This document shows, in pieces, positions 9,458-19,445 of a DNA stretch of 64,000 nucleotides (the stretch's first letter is position 1; each line of letters begins with the position of its first letter). The stretch lies in NCBI RefSeq assembly GCF_023520795.1, contig NZ_CP046605.1, forward strand, positions 1,347,438-1,411,437, given 5' to 3'. Under the pieces are notes generated by a model that saw only the letters and a program-made list of their open reading frames with translations, was not told where the DNA came from and ran no database searches. The position numbers and the translations under genes are program-made. Source of the DNA: Corynebacterium accolens. GTDB lineage: Bacteria; Actinomycetota; Actinomycetes; Mycobacteriales; Mycobacteriaceae.

Positions 9458-10393
9458 ATGATTATTCCATTGCCTAATACCACCACCGGTGAAATTGCCA
9501 AGAAGCTTGTCGATGCCCAGGAGCACTACACCCGCACCACCGGCCGGGTGCTCACCCTGATCGTGGAGGCACAAGAAGGCGACGATCTGGAACAGATCCT
9601 TTCCTCTGTGCGCGATGCCTCTCATGAGCACCCCTCCCGCGTGCTCGTCGTGGTCCCTGGAGATCCGAATTCTGATACCCAGCTCGATGCCCAGCTCCGC
9701 GTCGGTGGCGAGGCCGGTGCCTCCGAGACCGTCGTCATGCAATTGCACGGTGCGCTCGCGGATCAAGCCGAGTCCGTGCTCACACCGCTCTTGCTGCCGG
9801 ATACCCCGCTGGTCGCGTGGTGGCCAAACCTGTGCCCGCAGGTTCCCTCCGAAAGCCCCGTGGGCAAGTTAGCGCAGCGCCGCATCACGAATGTGGCGCA
9901 TAAAGGCACCGTGGGTGAGCAGGATCTGCGCGCGCTTTCTCATGGCTACTCCCCCGGCGATTCCGATATGTCCTGGGCCTCCATCACCTTGTGGCGCGGC
10001 GTCGTCGCATCGGCGCTCGACCATCATCCCCATGAAAAGGTGCAATCGGTAGAGGTCGCCGGCCCCGCCGGGCATCCGGCACCTAACTTCGCTGCGGGGT
10101 GGCTGCTTGACCGCCTGAGCGTCCCAGTACAGCGCATGGCCGAGGAAACCAATAGTGACTATTTCCCGGTTACCCACCTGCGCTTTAACCGGGAGACGAC
10201 CCACGTGGATGTGGATGTCGTGGACGAGCGCACCGTGCGGGTGCGCGTGCCTGGCACGCCAGACTCGCTGGTTAGTTTGAGCCCGCGCACGCAAACCGAA
10301 ATCCTCTCGGAGGAATTGCGGCACCTCGACGCCGATAAAACTTATGCTCAGGCGCTGCGTGCTCTGGGAGAAGTAGACTACAGTAAGCTTTAA
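9458..10393 (+). CDS. opcA: Glucose-6-phosphate dehydrogenase assembly protein OpcA
   Basis: Accessory protein of 311 aa needed for full activity of Zwf in actinobacteria and cyanobacteria. VAWWPNLCPQVPSE (about residues 109-122) and RRITNVAHKG match the family. No catalytic motif is seen, as expected for a non-enzymatic partner. It sits between zwf and pgl, its usual place. AAGGGA lies upstream of ATG 9458. Confidence 0.95.
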   Translation: MIIPLPNTTTGEIAKKLVDAQEHYTRTTGRVLTLIVEAQEGDDLEQILSSVRDASHEHPSRVLVVVPGDPNSDTQLDAQLRVGGEAGASETVVMQLHGALADQAESVLTPLLLPDTPLVAWWPNLCPQVPSESPVGKLAQRRITNVAHKGTVGEQDLRALSHGYSPGDSDMSWASITLWRGVVASALDHHPHEKVQSVEVAGPAGHPAPNFAAGWLLDRLSVPVQRMAEETNSDYFPVTHLRFNRETTHVDVDVVDERTVRVRVPGTPDSLVSLSPRTQTEILSEELRHLDADKTYAQALRALGEVDYSKL

Positions 10394-10440
10394 TAGCGCA
10401 CTTGCTCATACCGATTCTTTGCAAAGGATTCTGATACCGA

Positions 10441-11202
10441 ATGGTAACGCTTCACCGCGTCAGCGATGTAGATGACCTTATTTCCCAAGCCGCACTCAAA
10501 TTCATTGAAACCATCGCCGGTATTCAAGCCGGCAACGGTGGCCTCCATGGTGACGGCGTGGCAAGAGTCGTACTAACTGGCGGGGGCGCAGGAATTGGGC
10601 TGCTGCACGAGCTCGCGCGCTTGGACTTCGCCGCACAGCAGCAAGGCGAGAACTACCCCGCCTTGCGCATCGATTGGTCCCGCGTGCACATCTTCTTTGG
10701 CGATGAGCGCAATGTCCCGGTCAGCGACCCAGATTCCAACGAAGGCCAAGCGCGTTCCGCGCTGCTCGATCACGTGGATATCCCAGATCAGAATATCCAC
10801 GGGTTCGACCTCGGTGCGGTCTCCATGGAGGCGGCCGCCAATGCCTACGAGCCAGAGTTGAAGGACTTCGCGCCTTTAGGCTTCGACCTCCACCTTTTGG
10901 GCATGGGTGCAGAAGGCCACATTAACTCCATGTTCCCCCACTCTCCTGCCATCCGTGAGCAGGAAGAACTCGCGGTACCGGTACACGATTCGCCGAAGCC
11001 GCCCAGCGAGCGCATCACCCTGACGTTGCCGGCGGTCAATAGGTCTGAGCGCGTCTGGCTCTTGGTCGCCGGGGAAGAAAAGGCCACTGCCGCAAAGAAC
11101 ATCGTTGACGGCGTCGACGCTGAAGAATGCCCGGCCGCTGGTGCGCAAGGGACGAAGGAAACGATCCTCTTCCTTGCAGACGATGCCGCCCAGGAGCTGT
11201 AA
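10441..11202 (+). CDS. pgl: 6-phosphogluconolactonase
   Basis: Hydrolyses 6-phosphogluconolactone, the Zwf product, in the cytoplasm (253 aa, DevB/SOL family). VVLTGGGAGIGLLHEL (about 41-56), WSRVHIFFGDERNVPVSDPDSN (about 79-100, given in the family as the substrate-loop region) and LHLLGMGAEGHINSMFP (about 152-168) are diagnostic. AAAGGA lies about 12 nt before the ATG, a rather long spacing. It is the last gene of the pentose-phosphate operon and is followed by a strong terminator. Confidence 0.96.
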   Translation: MVTLHRVSDVDDLISQAALKFIETIAGIQAGNGGLHGDGVARVVLTGGGAGIGLLHELARLDFAAQQQGENYPALRIDWSRVHIFFGDERNVPVSDPDSNEGQARSALLDHVDIPDQNIHGFDLGAVSMEAAANAYEPELKDFAPLGFDLHLLGMGAEGHINSMFPHSPAIREQEELAVPVHDSPKPPSERITLTLPAVNRSERVWLLVAGEEKATAAKNIVDGVDAEECPAAGAQGTKETILFLADDAAQEL

Positions 11203-11208
11203 AGCCAG

Positions 11209-11277
11209 CAGCGCCGGTACCTCGGTCCTTTCCCTTCTCTACGAAGGGTTATGGGACTGAAGTACCGGCGCTGTTTT
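11209..11277 (+). terminator. Terminator of the tkt-pgl operon
   Basis: Outer arms CAGCGCCGGTAC (11209-11220) and GTACCGGCGCTG (11262-11273) are perfectly complementary and followed by TTTT. The interior carries extra pairs (CGGTCC with GGACTG) and a second hairpin CCCTTC/GAAGGG (11232-11248). It also lies downstream of secG on the other strand. Confidence 0.85.
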
Positions 11278-11325
11278 GCGCGGTTGGCCGCCGCTAGTGG
11301 TTCGCGGGGGCCTGCTGCGTGCTTC

Positions 11326-11562
11326 CTAGGAAGCGTAGGCCTGGATAAGGTTAAGGCCAACGATGCAGGCCAACCAGATAATCACCATGACGACGGTATA
11401 GCGGTCCAGGTTCTTTTCCACCACGGTCGAACCGGACAGGTTCGATTGCACACCGCCGCCGAAAAGGCTAGACAGGCCGCCGCCTTTGCCCTTGTGTAAA
11501 AGCACAAAGATGGACATCAAAATAGCTGAAATTAGCAAAATGATTTCCAGTGCTAAGACCAT
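11326..11562 (-). CDS. secG: Protein translocase subunit SecG
   Basis: Small membrane subunit (78 aa) of the SecYEG channel. Two hydrophobic helices (about residues 3-21 and 56-75) flank a glycine-rich cytoplasmic loop, HKGKGGGLSSLFGGG, the SecG signature. AAGGAAG precedes the ATG. Upstream lies tpiA after a 198-bp gap; in C. glutamicum ppc occupies this gap, and it is missing here. Confidence 0.95.
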   Translation of the reverse strand: MVLALEIILLISAILMSIFVLLHKGKGGGLSSLFGGGVQSNLSGSTVVEKNLDRYTVVMVIIWLACIVGLNLIQAYAS

Positions 11563-11651
11563 GAGGTTCTTCCTTTTCTCAACGTGCGCCCAGTGGCACC
11601 TTCGATGTACTACCGAAAGTCACGCTAGCCACCGGCGCGAAGTACTTTCCG

Positions 11652-11669
11652 GCTTTGCCTACGCAAAGC
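11652..11669 (-). repeat. Short perfect hairpin in the secG-tpiA gap
   Basis: GCTTTGC (11652-11658) and GCAAAGC (11663-11669) with a 4-nt loop. It lies between the tpiA terminator-like hairpin and secG. It could be a second terminator arm or an RNA leader structure of secG; nothing decides between these. Confidence 0.35.
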
Positions 11670-11695
11670 AATCACAAGCGCCTACTGTACACCAT

Positions 11696-11726
11696 GCCGC
11701 GGGCGGGGCTCACCCCAACCCGCGGC
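11696..11726 (-). terminator. Hairpin downstream of tpiA
   Basis: Arms GCCGCGGG (11696-11703) and CCCGCGGC (11719-11726), with inner GGGG/CCCC pairs (11705-11708 and 11713-11716). It lies 34 nt beyond the tpiA stop on the minus strand. No U-tract follows, so termination may be weak or factor-assisted. Confidence 0.5.
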
Positions 11727-11760
11727 ACAACAGTCACCTTGTGATGATTGTTAACGCATG

Positions 11761-12543
11761 TTAACTAACGGCATTAGCGGCATTGGCGGCTAGCTTGGCA
11801 AAGTCCTCTCCTACCAAGGAAGCACCGCCAATCAGGCCACCGTCCACGTCGGGCTTGCTGACGATATCAGCAACGGAATCGACCTTCACGGAACCGCCGT
11901 ACAGGATGCGGATGCCCTCGGCGACCTCGTCGCCTGCCAGCTCCTTGACCAAGCCGCGGATTGCAGCACATACTTCCTGCGCGTCATCGGCGGAGGCAAC
12001 CTTGCCGGTGCCGATGGCCCACACGGGCTCGTAGGCGATAACCGTCTTGGATAGCTGCTCGGCGCTAAGTCCCTGCAGGGAATCGCGGGTTTGGTTCACC
12101 ACGTAGTCAACGTGGGTGCCGGCCTCGCGCACGTCGAGTGGCTCGCCCACGCAGACGATGGGGCTGATGCCATTCTCCAGGGCCGCTGCGGCCTTCTCAG
12201 CGACCAGCTGGTCAGTTTCGCCGTGGTATTCGCGGCGCTCGGAGTGGCCGACGACTGCCCAGCTGCAGCCCAGTTTGCTCAGCATCTGACCGGATACCTC
12301 ACCGGTGTAGGCGCCGGATTCGTGCTTGGAGATATCCTGCGCACCGTAGGTGATCTTCAGCTTATCGCCCTCAACGAGGGTCTGAATGGTGCGGATATCG
12401 GTAAATGGAACCATGTAGGCTACATCGACCTTGTCGTAGTAATCCTCCGGCAGGGAGAAGGCAAACTTTTGAACGGAACCGATGGCCTCGATGTGATCGA
12501 GGTTCATCTTCCAGTTGCCAGCAATAAGTGGTGTACGTGCCAT
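11761..12543 (-). CDS. tpiA: Triosephosphate isomerase
   Basis: Interconverts dihydroxyacetone phosphate and glyceraldehyde-3-P (260 aa TIM barrel). LIAGNWKMN at residues 6-14 (substrate lysine), VGHSERRE (catalytic His near residue 98) and [12 protein letters not shown] (catalytic Glu near residue 170) are intact. ATG 12543 is fixed by AAGGA 7 nt upstream and by the family N-terminus, although the frame stays open to 12942 inside pgk. It is third in gap-pgk-tpiA, 46 nt from pgk. Confidence 0.98.
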   Translation of the reverse strand: MARTPLIAGNWKMNLDHIEAIGSVQKFAFSLPEDYYDKVDVAYMVPFTDIRTIQTLVEGDKLKITYGAQDISKHESGAYTGEVSGQMLSKLGCSWAVVGHSERREYHGETDQLVAEKAAAALENGISPIVCVGEPLDVREAGTHVDYVVNQTRDSLQGLSAEQLSKTVIAYEPVWAIGTGKVASADDAQEVCAAIRGLVKELAGDEVAEGIRILYGGSVKVDSVADIVSKPDVDGGLIGGASLVGEDFAKLAANAANAVS

Positions 12544-12589
12544 AATTAATCCTTTCTGTGTACGCCTGTATTTAGCTGTTTTAGGCGGT

Positions 12590-13807
12590 TTATGCCTCGA
12601 GCACGGAAACGCCCGGCAGCTCCTTGCCCTCGAGGTATTCAAGGGATGCGCCGCCGCCGGTGGAGATGTGGCTGAAGCCATCCTCGTCGAGGCCCAAGGT
12701 GCGCACGGAGGCTGCGGAGTCGCCGCCGCCGACGACGGAGAAGGAACCGTTGGAGGAGGTGGCATCGATAATCGCCTGCGCCACCCCAGCGGTGCCCTTG
12801 GAGAAGGCTTCCATTTCGAATACGCCCATGGGGCCGTTCCAGAATACGGTCTTGGAATCTGCCAGTACGTCGGCGAATTCCTCGATGGACTTGGGTCCGA
12901 TGTCCAGTGACATCCAGCCCTCAGGGATACCATCGAGCTCAACGACCTTGGTCTCAGCGTCTGCGGCGAACTCGCTGGCGGCGGTGAGGTCTACCGGAAG
13001 GACGATCTTGTCGCCGAAGCGCTCCAGCAGGCTCTTGCAGTTTTCGATCTGGTCCTCTTGCAACAAAGACTCCTGAACGTTGTAGCCCTTAGCGGCCAGA
13101 AGGGTGTAGCACATGCCACCGCCGATGATGATCTTGTCGGCCTTTCCGGCAAGGGCTTCGATAACGCCCAGCTTGTCGGAAACCTTTGCACCGCCCAGAA
13201 CGACGACGTAAGGGTGCGCTGGATCCTTGGCCACGGTGGACAATACGTCCAATTCCTTTTCCACCAGCTTGCCGGCGTAGGCGGGCAGGCGCTTGGCGAC
13301 GTCATACACAGACGTCTGTGCGCGGTGAACAACGCCGAAGCCGTCGGAGACGAAGGCGCCGTTATCGGCAGCCAGGGCGACGAGCTCGTCGGCGAATTCG
13401 CCGCGCTCTGCCTCATCCTTAGAGGTCTCGCGTGGGTCAAAGCGGACATTTTCTACCAGCATGACATCGCCGCTATTTAGTCCGTTGGCGCGCTCGTGGG
13501 CGTCTTCGCCGGTGACGTCGTTGGCCAAGGCAACGTACTGGCCTAGGGGCTCAGACAGCGCTTCTGCGACCGGAGCCAGGGAGTACTTGGAATTTACCTC
13601 ACCCTTGGGGCGGCCGAGGTGTGCGGAAAGGATGACCTTCGCGCCGCCATCGACAAGAGCCTTGATGGTGGGAAGAGATGCGGTAATGCGGCCGGGGTCG
13701 GTGATATTTCCGTCATCATCCAGCGGCACGTTGAAGTCAGACCGAACCAGAATGTGGCGGTCCTCTACGCCTTCTTCTAGCAGGTTATCTAGGGTCTTAA
13801 AAGCCAT
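12590..13807 (-). CDS. pgk: Phosphoglycerate kinase
   Basis: Reversible transfer of phosphate from 1,3-bisphosphoglycerate to ADP (405 aa, usual length). [16 protein letters not shown] (about 22-37), SAHLGRPKG (about 60-68) and the C-terminal [13 protein letters not shown] nucleotide loop are conserved. AAAAGGAG precedes the ATG. It lies between gap and tpiA; a 16-bp hairpin in the 129-bp gap to gap may lower its expression relative to gap. Confidence 0.98.
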   Translation of the reverse strand: MAFKTLDNLLEEGVEDRHILVRSDFNVPLDDDGNITDPGRITASLPTIKALVDGGAKVILSAHLGRPKGEVNSKYSLAPVAEALSEPLGQYVALANDVTGEDAHERANGLNSGDVMLVENVRFDPRETSKDEAERGEFADELVALAADNGAFVSDGFGVVHRAQTSVYDVAKRLPAYAGKLVEKELDVLSTVAKDPAHPYVVVLGGAKVSDKLGVIEALAGKADKIIIGGGMCYTLLAAKGYNVQESLLQEDQIENCKSLLERFGDKIVLPVDLTAASEFAADAETKVVELDGIPEGWMSLDIGPKSIEEFADVLADSKTVFWNGPMGVFEMEAFSKGTAGVAQAIIDATSSNGSFSVVGGGDSAASVRTLGLDEDGFSHISTGGGASLEYLEGKELPGVSVLEA

Positions 13808-13857
13808 GTGTTACTCCTTTTAAAGTGAACTCTGCAGTTGAGGTTCCTACATAAAAG

Positions 13858-13908
13858 GATACCGGCCACAACGTCGTGCCGTCAGGGGCGTTCGTTGTGG
13901 CCGGTATC
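13858..13908 (-). terminator. Hairpin between gap and pgk (attenuator or processing site)
   Basis: A perfect 16-bp stem, GATACCGGCCACAACG (13858-13873) and CGTTGTGGCCGGTATC (13893-13908), with a 19-nt loop. On the minus strand CTTTTATG follows. It starts 29 nt after the gap stop, so it can end most gap transcripts while some read on into pgk-tpiA. Confidence 0.7.
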
Positions 13909-13936
13909 GCATTAAGGGCTGCTCTGTATTAGAACT

Positions 13937-14977
<1,041 letters not shown>

Positions 14978-15057
14978 CTATGGGCCTACCGCGGGTCCTT
15001 CGAGTACTTTACTGCTCTGGGTGAGTAAGGTGCCCGAGGCTTTGCCCAACAACCGCA

Positions 15058-15076
15058 ATACTACAGAGCCTTTATA
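15058..15076 (-). promoter_or_regulatory. Candidate -10 boxes for gap
   Basis: On the minus strand TATAAA (15076-15071) and TAGTAT (15063-15058) both resemble -10 boxes and would give leaders of about 110-125 nt. TTGCAG at 15096-15091 resembles a -35 but its spacing to either box is poor. Confidence 0.3.
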
Positions 15077-15225
15077 GCGCGTGCAGTGGGCTGCAAGGCT
15101 GCCAGAAAAGTATCTGAAAGTTTTCCGATCTAGGCGTACAATCTTCCCGAGCATTTTTGTTTCTCCCGAATTATCCGGCAGTTCAAGCCCGTTTAAGTTG
15201 GTTCTTGTGGACTTTACACCGTTAA

Positions 15226-15241
15226 TGTGTGATATATCACT
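15226..15241. promoter_or_regulatory. Palindrome, candidate GlxR (CRP-type) operator
   Basis: The site reads TGTGT-GATATA-TCACT, matching 8 of 10 fixed bases of the GlxR consensus TGTGA-N6-TCACA. It also contains a perfect 12-bp palindrome, GTGATATATCAC (15229-15240), which could instead serve a GntR-type repressor. It lies about 250 bp upstream of lldP and 285 bp upstream of gap. GlxR control of both glycolytic and lactate genes is known in C. glutamicum; its use here is inferred. Confidence 0.4.
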
Positions 15242-15489
15242 GTACGGAGTATTCCGCTGCCTGCTCGCACACTGACTCCCCACAGAGACGGTGACATAAA
15301 TTAACTTGGGCCAAATCACACGACCGCGTTTATGACGCGATATGCTTACGCTAACTCACTGTGTTCCAGGTAGCACTCGGGCATTCGCTCGGCGCTAGCT
15401 CTCGCCTGAAACGCGTGGGCAACTAATTTAAGTCCCCCGCAGACCGAATGCGCCTGCGATAGTACCCCCGTTAGAATCGAGGATACTCA

Positions 15490-17136
15490 ATGTTTGAGAT
15501 AAATACCTCTGTTGTGGGAGACAGTCTTGGGCTCACCGCGCTCGTGGCAATTCTCCCCCTCGTGGCTTTCTTCATTATGTTGATGGGCTTTAAAGCCCGT
15601 GCACACACTTCAGGAGCCGTTGCCCTTGCGACCTCCATCATCCTGGCCATAGTTGCCTTTTCGATGCCCGTGGATATGGCACTGTCCTCCGCGGTCCGCG
15701 GTGGGCTCTTCGGCCTCCTGCCCATTGTTTGGGTCATTATTACGGCGATTTGGTTTTACGAAATCACGGTCGCCTCGGGCCGCTTCGAAGATTTGCGTAA
15801 GACCTTCGACCTCTTAGGCGATGGCGATATCCGCATCCAGTCGATGCTCATCGCCTTCTGTTTCGGTGGCCTCCTTGAAGCCCTTGCGGGTTTCGGCGCC
15901 CCGGTGGCCATCACCGCCACCATGATTATGGCGCTCGGCGTCAAGCCGCTGCGCGCTGCGACGGTCGTTCTTATTGCCAATACCGCTCCGGTGGCATTCG
16001 GCGCGGTTGGTATTCCGGTCACCACCGCCGGTGAGGTTGGCGGACGTACCGCCGAGCAAACCCAAGATATCGCCGGCCTTATCGCCCTGCAGGTCTTGGT
16101 CATTGCCGCGATTGTTCCGTTCCTCATCGCATTCATCCTGGACGGCATGCGCGGCGTGAAGGAAACGGCGCCCGCCGCCGCGGTCATCGGCATTTCCTTT
16201 GCCGCCGCACAGTGGCTGACCGCCACCTTCTTTGCTTACCAGCTCACCAACGTTATTGCCTGCATCGTCTCCCTGGGTGCCGCCTTCATCTTCCTCCGCG
16301 TCTGGAAGCCACGCGGCGTCGCGCAGCTGCGCGAGCGCATGGAGCTGCCCGCCGCAGAAACGTCGACCGACCTCAATGGCCGCCGCATCTGGATGGCCCT
16401 GCTGCCCTACGCCGTCGTTACCGCCGTATTTGCCATCGCGACCGCAGCACCGGCGATCTTCGGCTTCTGGAAGCTGAAGTTCGCGTGGCCGCTGCTGGAT
16501 GGCACCGTCATCGGCACCAACGGCGAGGCCATGGACACCAGCTTTAGCTTCAATGTCTTTGGCAACCCCGGTACCTTGCTCTTGCTCTCCGGCATTATCG
16601 TGGCCATTGTTTATCACTTCTGCAACGAAAACGGCCGCTACAAGCTCAGCTTCGCCCAACCCGTGCAAGCTTTTGGTGAAGTTGCCAACCGCATGAAGTT
16701 CTCCGGACTGACCATTGTCTTGGTCCTCGCTTTGGCCTACACGATGAACTACTCGGGTCAGACCATCGCCATCGGTGAATTCGTATCTTCCGCCGGTTCC
16801 ATCTTCGCTCTCTTCGCTCCCGTGCTGGGCTGGATCGGTACCGCGGTGACCGGCTCCGATACCTCCGCGAACGCGCTCTTTGGCAACCTCCAGGTCGCCG
16901 CCGCTGACCGCATTGGCGTCAACCCTGACCTCATGCTGGCCGCCAATACCGCCGGTGGTGTTGTGGGTAAGATGATTTCGCCACAGTCCCTGGCCATTGC
17001 GGCAACCGCCGTATCCATGGAGGGCAAGGAATCCGTCATCTTGAAGAACGTCGTGGGCTACTCCATCGCGTTCTTGGCCGTTGTCTGTGTCATCGTCTTC
17101 TTGATGACCAACGTCTTGGGCTTCTTGGTCCCATAA
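15490..17136 (+). CDS. lldP: L-lactate permease
   Basis: Lactate permease family protein of 548 aa with at least 12 hydrophobic segments; it imports lactate with protons. FGGLLEALAGFGAPVAITATMI (about residues 120-141; FGAPVA core) and TGSDTSANALFGNLQ (about 456-470) are family signatures, and the C-terminal NTAGGVVGKMISPQSLAIA motif is present. GAGG lies 6 nt before the ATG. No lactate dehydrogenase gene is adjacent, unlike the lldP-lldD pair of C. glutamicum. The gene separates gap from whiA, which adjoin in C. glutamicum. Confidence 0.94.
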   Translation: MFEINTSVVGDSLGLTALVAILPLVAFFIMLMGFKARAHTSGAVALATSIILAIVAFSMPVDMALSSAVRGGLFGLLPIVWVIITAIWFYEITVASGRFEDLRKTFDLLGDGDIRIQSMLIAFCFGGLLEALAGFGAPVAITATMIMALGVKPLRAATVVLIANTAPVAFGAVGIPVTTAGEVGGRTAEQTQDIAGLIALQVLVIAAIVPFLIAFILDGMRGVKETAPAAAVIGISFAAAQWLTATFFAYQLTNVIACIVSLGAAFIFLRVWKPRGVAQLRERMELPAAETSTDLNGRRIWMALLPYAVVTAVFAIATAAPAIFGFWKLKFAWPLLDGTVIGTNGEAMDTSFSFNVFGNPGTLLLLSGIIVAIVYHFCNENGRYKLSFAQPVQAFGEVANRMKFSGLTIVLVLALAYTMNYSGQTIAIGEFVSSAGSIFALFAPVLGWIGTAVTGSDTSANALFGNLQVAAADRIGVNPDLMLAANTAGGVVGKMISPQSLAIAATAVSMEGKESVILKNVVGYSIAFLAVVCVIVFLMTNVLGFLVP

Positions 17137-17230
17137 GGCGGTCCCATAAAGCTTAGGCCGCCACCGGCTTTAAGCCCCTCCCCCGCCTAGCACCAAATCA
17201 TCCTCGGTGCTGGGCCGCGGCACAACACAA

Positions 17231-17274
17231 GGCGGGAAGGACAAGCACCTCAGTGCTGTCTCCTTCCCGCCTTT
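17231..17274 (+). terminator. Terminator of lldP
   Basis: Arms GGCGGGAAGGA (17231-17241) and TCCTTCCCGCC (17261-17271) with an inner AGCAC/GTGCT stem (17244-17257), followed by TTTCG. It sits between convergent lldP and whiA and may act on both. Confidence 0.8.
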
Positions 17275-17311
17275 CGTGGTTCAAAGAGCCGGAGCCAATC
17301 GTACCCAGCGC

Positions 17312-18301
17312 CTAAGAGTCACCAAAAAGATCGTCCGAGATGGACTCGTTAGTATCGGGGATATCCAGTTCTTCGGCCCGCTTATCCGCCATGGACAATA
17401 GGCGCCGAATGCGCCCGGCTACCGCATCCTTGGTCATGGGCGGATCCGCCAGCCGGCCGAGCTCCTCCAACGAGGCCTCGCGGTGCTGCACGCGCAGGCG
17501 ACCGGCATCGGCTAGGTGCTCGGGAACGTCATCGCCCAGAATCTCCATCGCCCTATCCACGCGCGCCGCGGCGGTCACGGCGGCCCGTGCGGAACGGCGC
17601 AGGTTGGCATCATCAAAGTTATCCAACCGGCGCGATGTATCGTGCGCTTCGCGCTTTACCCGCTTCTTTTCCCAAGACAAGCGGGTCACCTGAGCGCCCA
17701 TGCGGGTCAGCAGCGCGCCAATGGCATCGCCGTCGCGAACAACGACCCGATCCTCGCCGCGGGTCTCTTTTGTCTTCGCGGAAATCCCCAGGCGCCGCGC
17801 GCAGCCCACGAGTGCCAACGCGGCCTCTTGGCAGGGGCAGGTTACTTCCAGCGCCGAAGAACGCCCTGGCTCCGTCAGGCTGCCGTGGGCAAGGAAGGCA
17901 CCCCTCCACGCGGCCTCGCTATCTGCCACCGTGCCGGAAATGACCTGCGGGGGAAGCCCCACCACAGCGTGACCGGAACGGGTGATCAGGCCCAGGCGGC
18001 GGGTTAGCTCCTTCGCCCCTGTGGTGATGCGCACGATGACGCGGGATTTCTTCGCCGTCCCCGCAGGGCCAACAACGTGGCTTTCCGCTTCGATCCCATA
18101 GAGCTCGTCTAAAGCCACGAGGATGCGCTGCGCAATAGCCTGGTTATCGAGCTCAAGCTCATAGGCCATGCTGTCCCCAGAGACGTCTACCTCTCCGGCA
18201 AAGCGCAGAATCGATGCGAGCTCCGCTGCGCGCGCGGACTGACGGGTTACGCCTACCGCCGCTAGTTCTTCTTTGACCTGTTCGGTCAACGGTGTGGTCA
18301 C
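17312..18301 (-). CDS. whiA: DNA-binding protein WhiA
   Basis: Conserved Gram-positive regulator of 329 aa, with an N-terminal domain related to LAGLIDADG endonucleases and a C-terminal helix-turn-helix (about residues 225-320, including [20 protein letters not shown]). In streptomycetes it controls division genes; in corynebacteria it belongs to the rapZ-yvcK-whiA cluster. The start is GTG 18301. The ribosome binding site is weak. The 143-bp gap to yvcK, with a TAAAAT box, suggests an additional promoter. Confidence 0.93.
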   Translation of the reverse strand: MTTPLTEQVKEELAAVGVTRQSARAAELASILRFAGEVDVSGDSMAYELELDNQAIAQRILVALDELYGIEAESHVVGPAGTAKKSRVIVRITTGAKELTRRLGLITRSGHAVVGLPPQVISGTVADSEAAWRGAFLAHGSLTEPGRSSALEVTCPCQEAALALVGCARRLGISAKTKETRGEDRVVVRDGDAIGALLTRMGAQVTRLSWEKKRVKREAHDTSRRLDNFDDANLRRSARAAVTAAARVDRAMEILGDDVPEHLADAGRLRVQHREASLEELGRLADPPMTKDAVAGRIRRLLSMADKRAEELDIPDTNESISDDLFGDS

Positions 18302-18398
18302 CTAGTTCGCCCCATTTCTCTGTCACAGTCACGAATGACGCTCGTGCAATGCACGGCCCCACGCACACCAACTACTGCGTGGGAAACTGAATTTTCTT

Positions 18399-18404
18399 AT
18401 TTTA
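18399..18404 (-). promoter_or_regulatory. Candidate -10 box for whiA
   Basis: TAAAAT on the minus strand, about 100 nt upstream of the whiA start, lies in an A/T-rich patch within the unusually long gap after yvcK. An 8-bp hairpin (CCCACGCA...TGCGTGGG) follows in the leader. Confidence 0.35.
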
Positions 18405-18444
18405 CCGTGTCCCGCGCATTGAGGACTGGCTGGCCTGATTTTAA

Positions 18445-19422
18445 CTAGGCCCGCCAGTACTCGTTATAAAGATCCACGATGACAGAAGAAAGTTTGTCTG
18501 GATCGTGTTTCATCAATCGCTGTCCATTGTCATCCTGAATGCTGACATCCGCAAATACCGCGCGCGCCCCCAAGGCTTGCGCGGCGCGCTGCACATAAAC
18601 CCGTTCGCTCTCATTCGGCAGCGCTGCCGCATCCACCACGATGCGATCGATGCGCAAATTCGGTGCGTGACGGGCAAGAACGTGCACGTGGCGCTCCGCA
18701 GAAAAGCCTTGGGTTTCTCCCGGTTCGGCCGACAGGTTGAGCATGACGACGCGCAAGGCATTGGATTCAGAAATGGCCTGGACGATCTCTGGCACCAACG
18801 TATGTGGCAGCACGGAGCTAAACCAGGATCCCGGACCGATGGTAATAAGATCAGCTTGTCTAATGGCCTCCAGCGCGGCGGGATTGGCTTGTGGGGCTTC
18901 AGGCAGGATTCGCACGCGCCGCACATGCCCCGGCGTCGATGCCACCGCGACCTGGCCGCGGACCTGGCGCATGACCCGGGGGTCATCGTCAAGCCCTGAG
19001 ACATCGGCCTCAATCTCTAAGGGATGCGGAACCACGGGGATGACCCGCCCGTGCGAGTGGGTAAGCTCCGCCACCGCGTCCAAGGCGGCCTGGTAATCGC
19101 CCAAAACCCCGGTCAAACCGGCGATCATGAGGTTGCCCACGGCATGGCCTGCCATAGCGCCATTGCCGCCAAAGCGGTGTTGGAGGGTCTTGCCCCACAG
19201 CTCGCCTATCCGATTGTCATCGGCTAGCGCCGCCAAAGCCATGCGCAGGTCACCGGGCGGAATAATGTCCAATTCCCGGCGCAGGCGCCCCGAGGAACCG
19301 CCATCATCTGCAACCGTCACGATGGCAGAAATATCCGCTGCATCGCTGCGCCTGGCGGATAAAAGCGTTTGATAAAGACCATGGCCGCCGCCAAGGCAGA
19401 CCATATGAGAAGGGTGTTTCAT
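18445..19422 (-). CDS. yvcK: YvcK/GlmR family gluconeogenesis factor
   Basis: 325-aa protein of the CofD-like/YvcK family (Rossmann fold binding UDP-sugars in B. subtilis GlmR), which links central carbon flow to cell-wall precursor synthesis. The N-terminal VCLGGGHGLYQTL (residues 8-20) and ADDGGSSGRLRRELDIIPPGDLR (DDGGSSG core near residue 39), and ITIGPGSWFSSVLP (about 193-206) are family hallmarks. Mycobacterial CuvA is an orthologue needed for cell-wall integrity. It lies 23 nt after rapZ and before whiA, the conserved order. Confidence 0.92.
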   Translation of the reverse strand: MKHPSHMVCLGGGHGLYQTLLSARRSDAADISAIVTVADDGGSSGRLRRELDIIPPGDLRMALAALADDNRIGELWGKTLQHRFGGNGAMAGHAVGNLMIAGLTGVLGDYQAALDAVAELTHSHGRVIPVVPHPLEIEADVSGLDDDPRVMRQVRGQVAVASTPGHVRRVRILPEAPQANPAALEAIRQADLITIGPGSWFSSVLPHTLVPEIVQAISESNALRVVMLNLSAEPGETQGFSAERHVHVLARHAPNLRIDRIVVDAAALPNESERVYVQRAAQALGARAVFADVSIQDDNGQRLMKHDPDKLSSVIVDLYNEYWRA

Positions 19423-19445
19423 ACAGTTTTTAATGCTCCTCAGCC

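Noticed and set aside
11761-12942. A 393-codon frame that would fuse extra sequence to TpiA
   Set aside because: The extension lies inside pgk and lacks similarity; ATG 12543 has a good ribosome binding site and the standard N-terminus.
14978-15319. A 113-codon frame in the gap/lldP intergenic region
   Set aside because: Codon use differs from neighbours, there is no ribosome binding site or similarity, and the region must hold two promoters.
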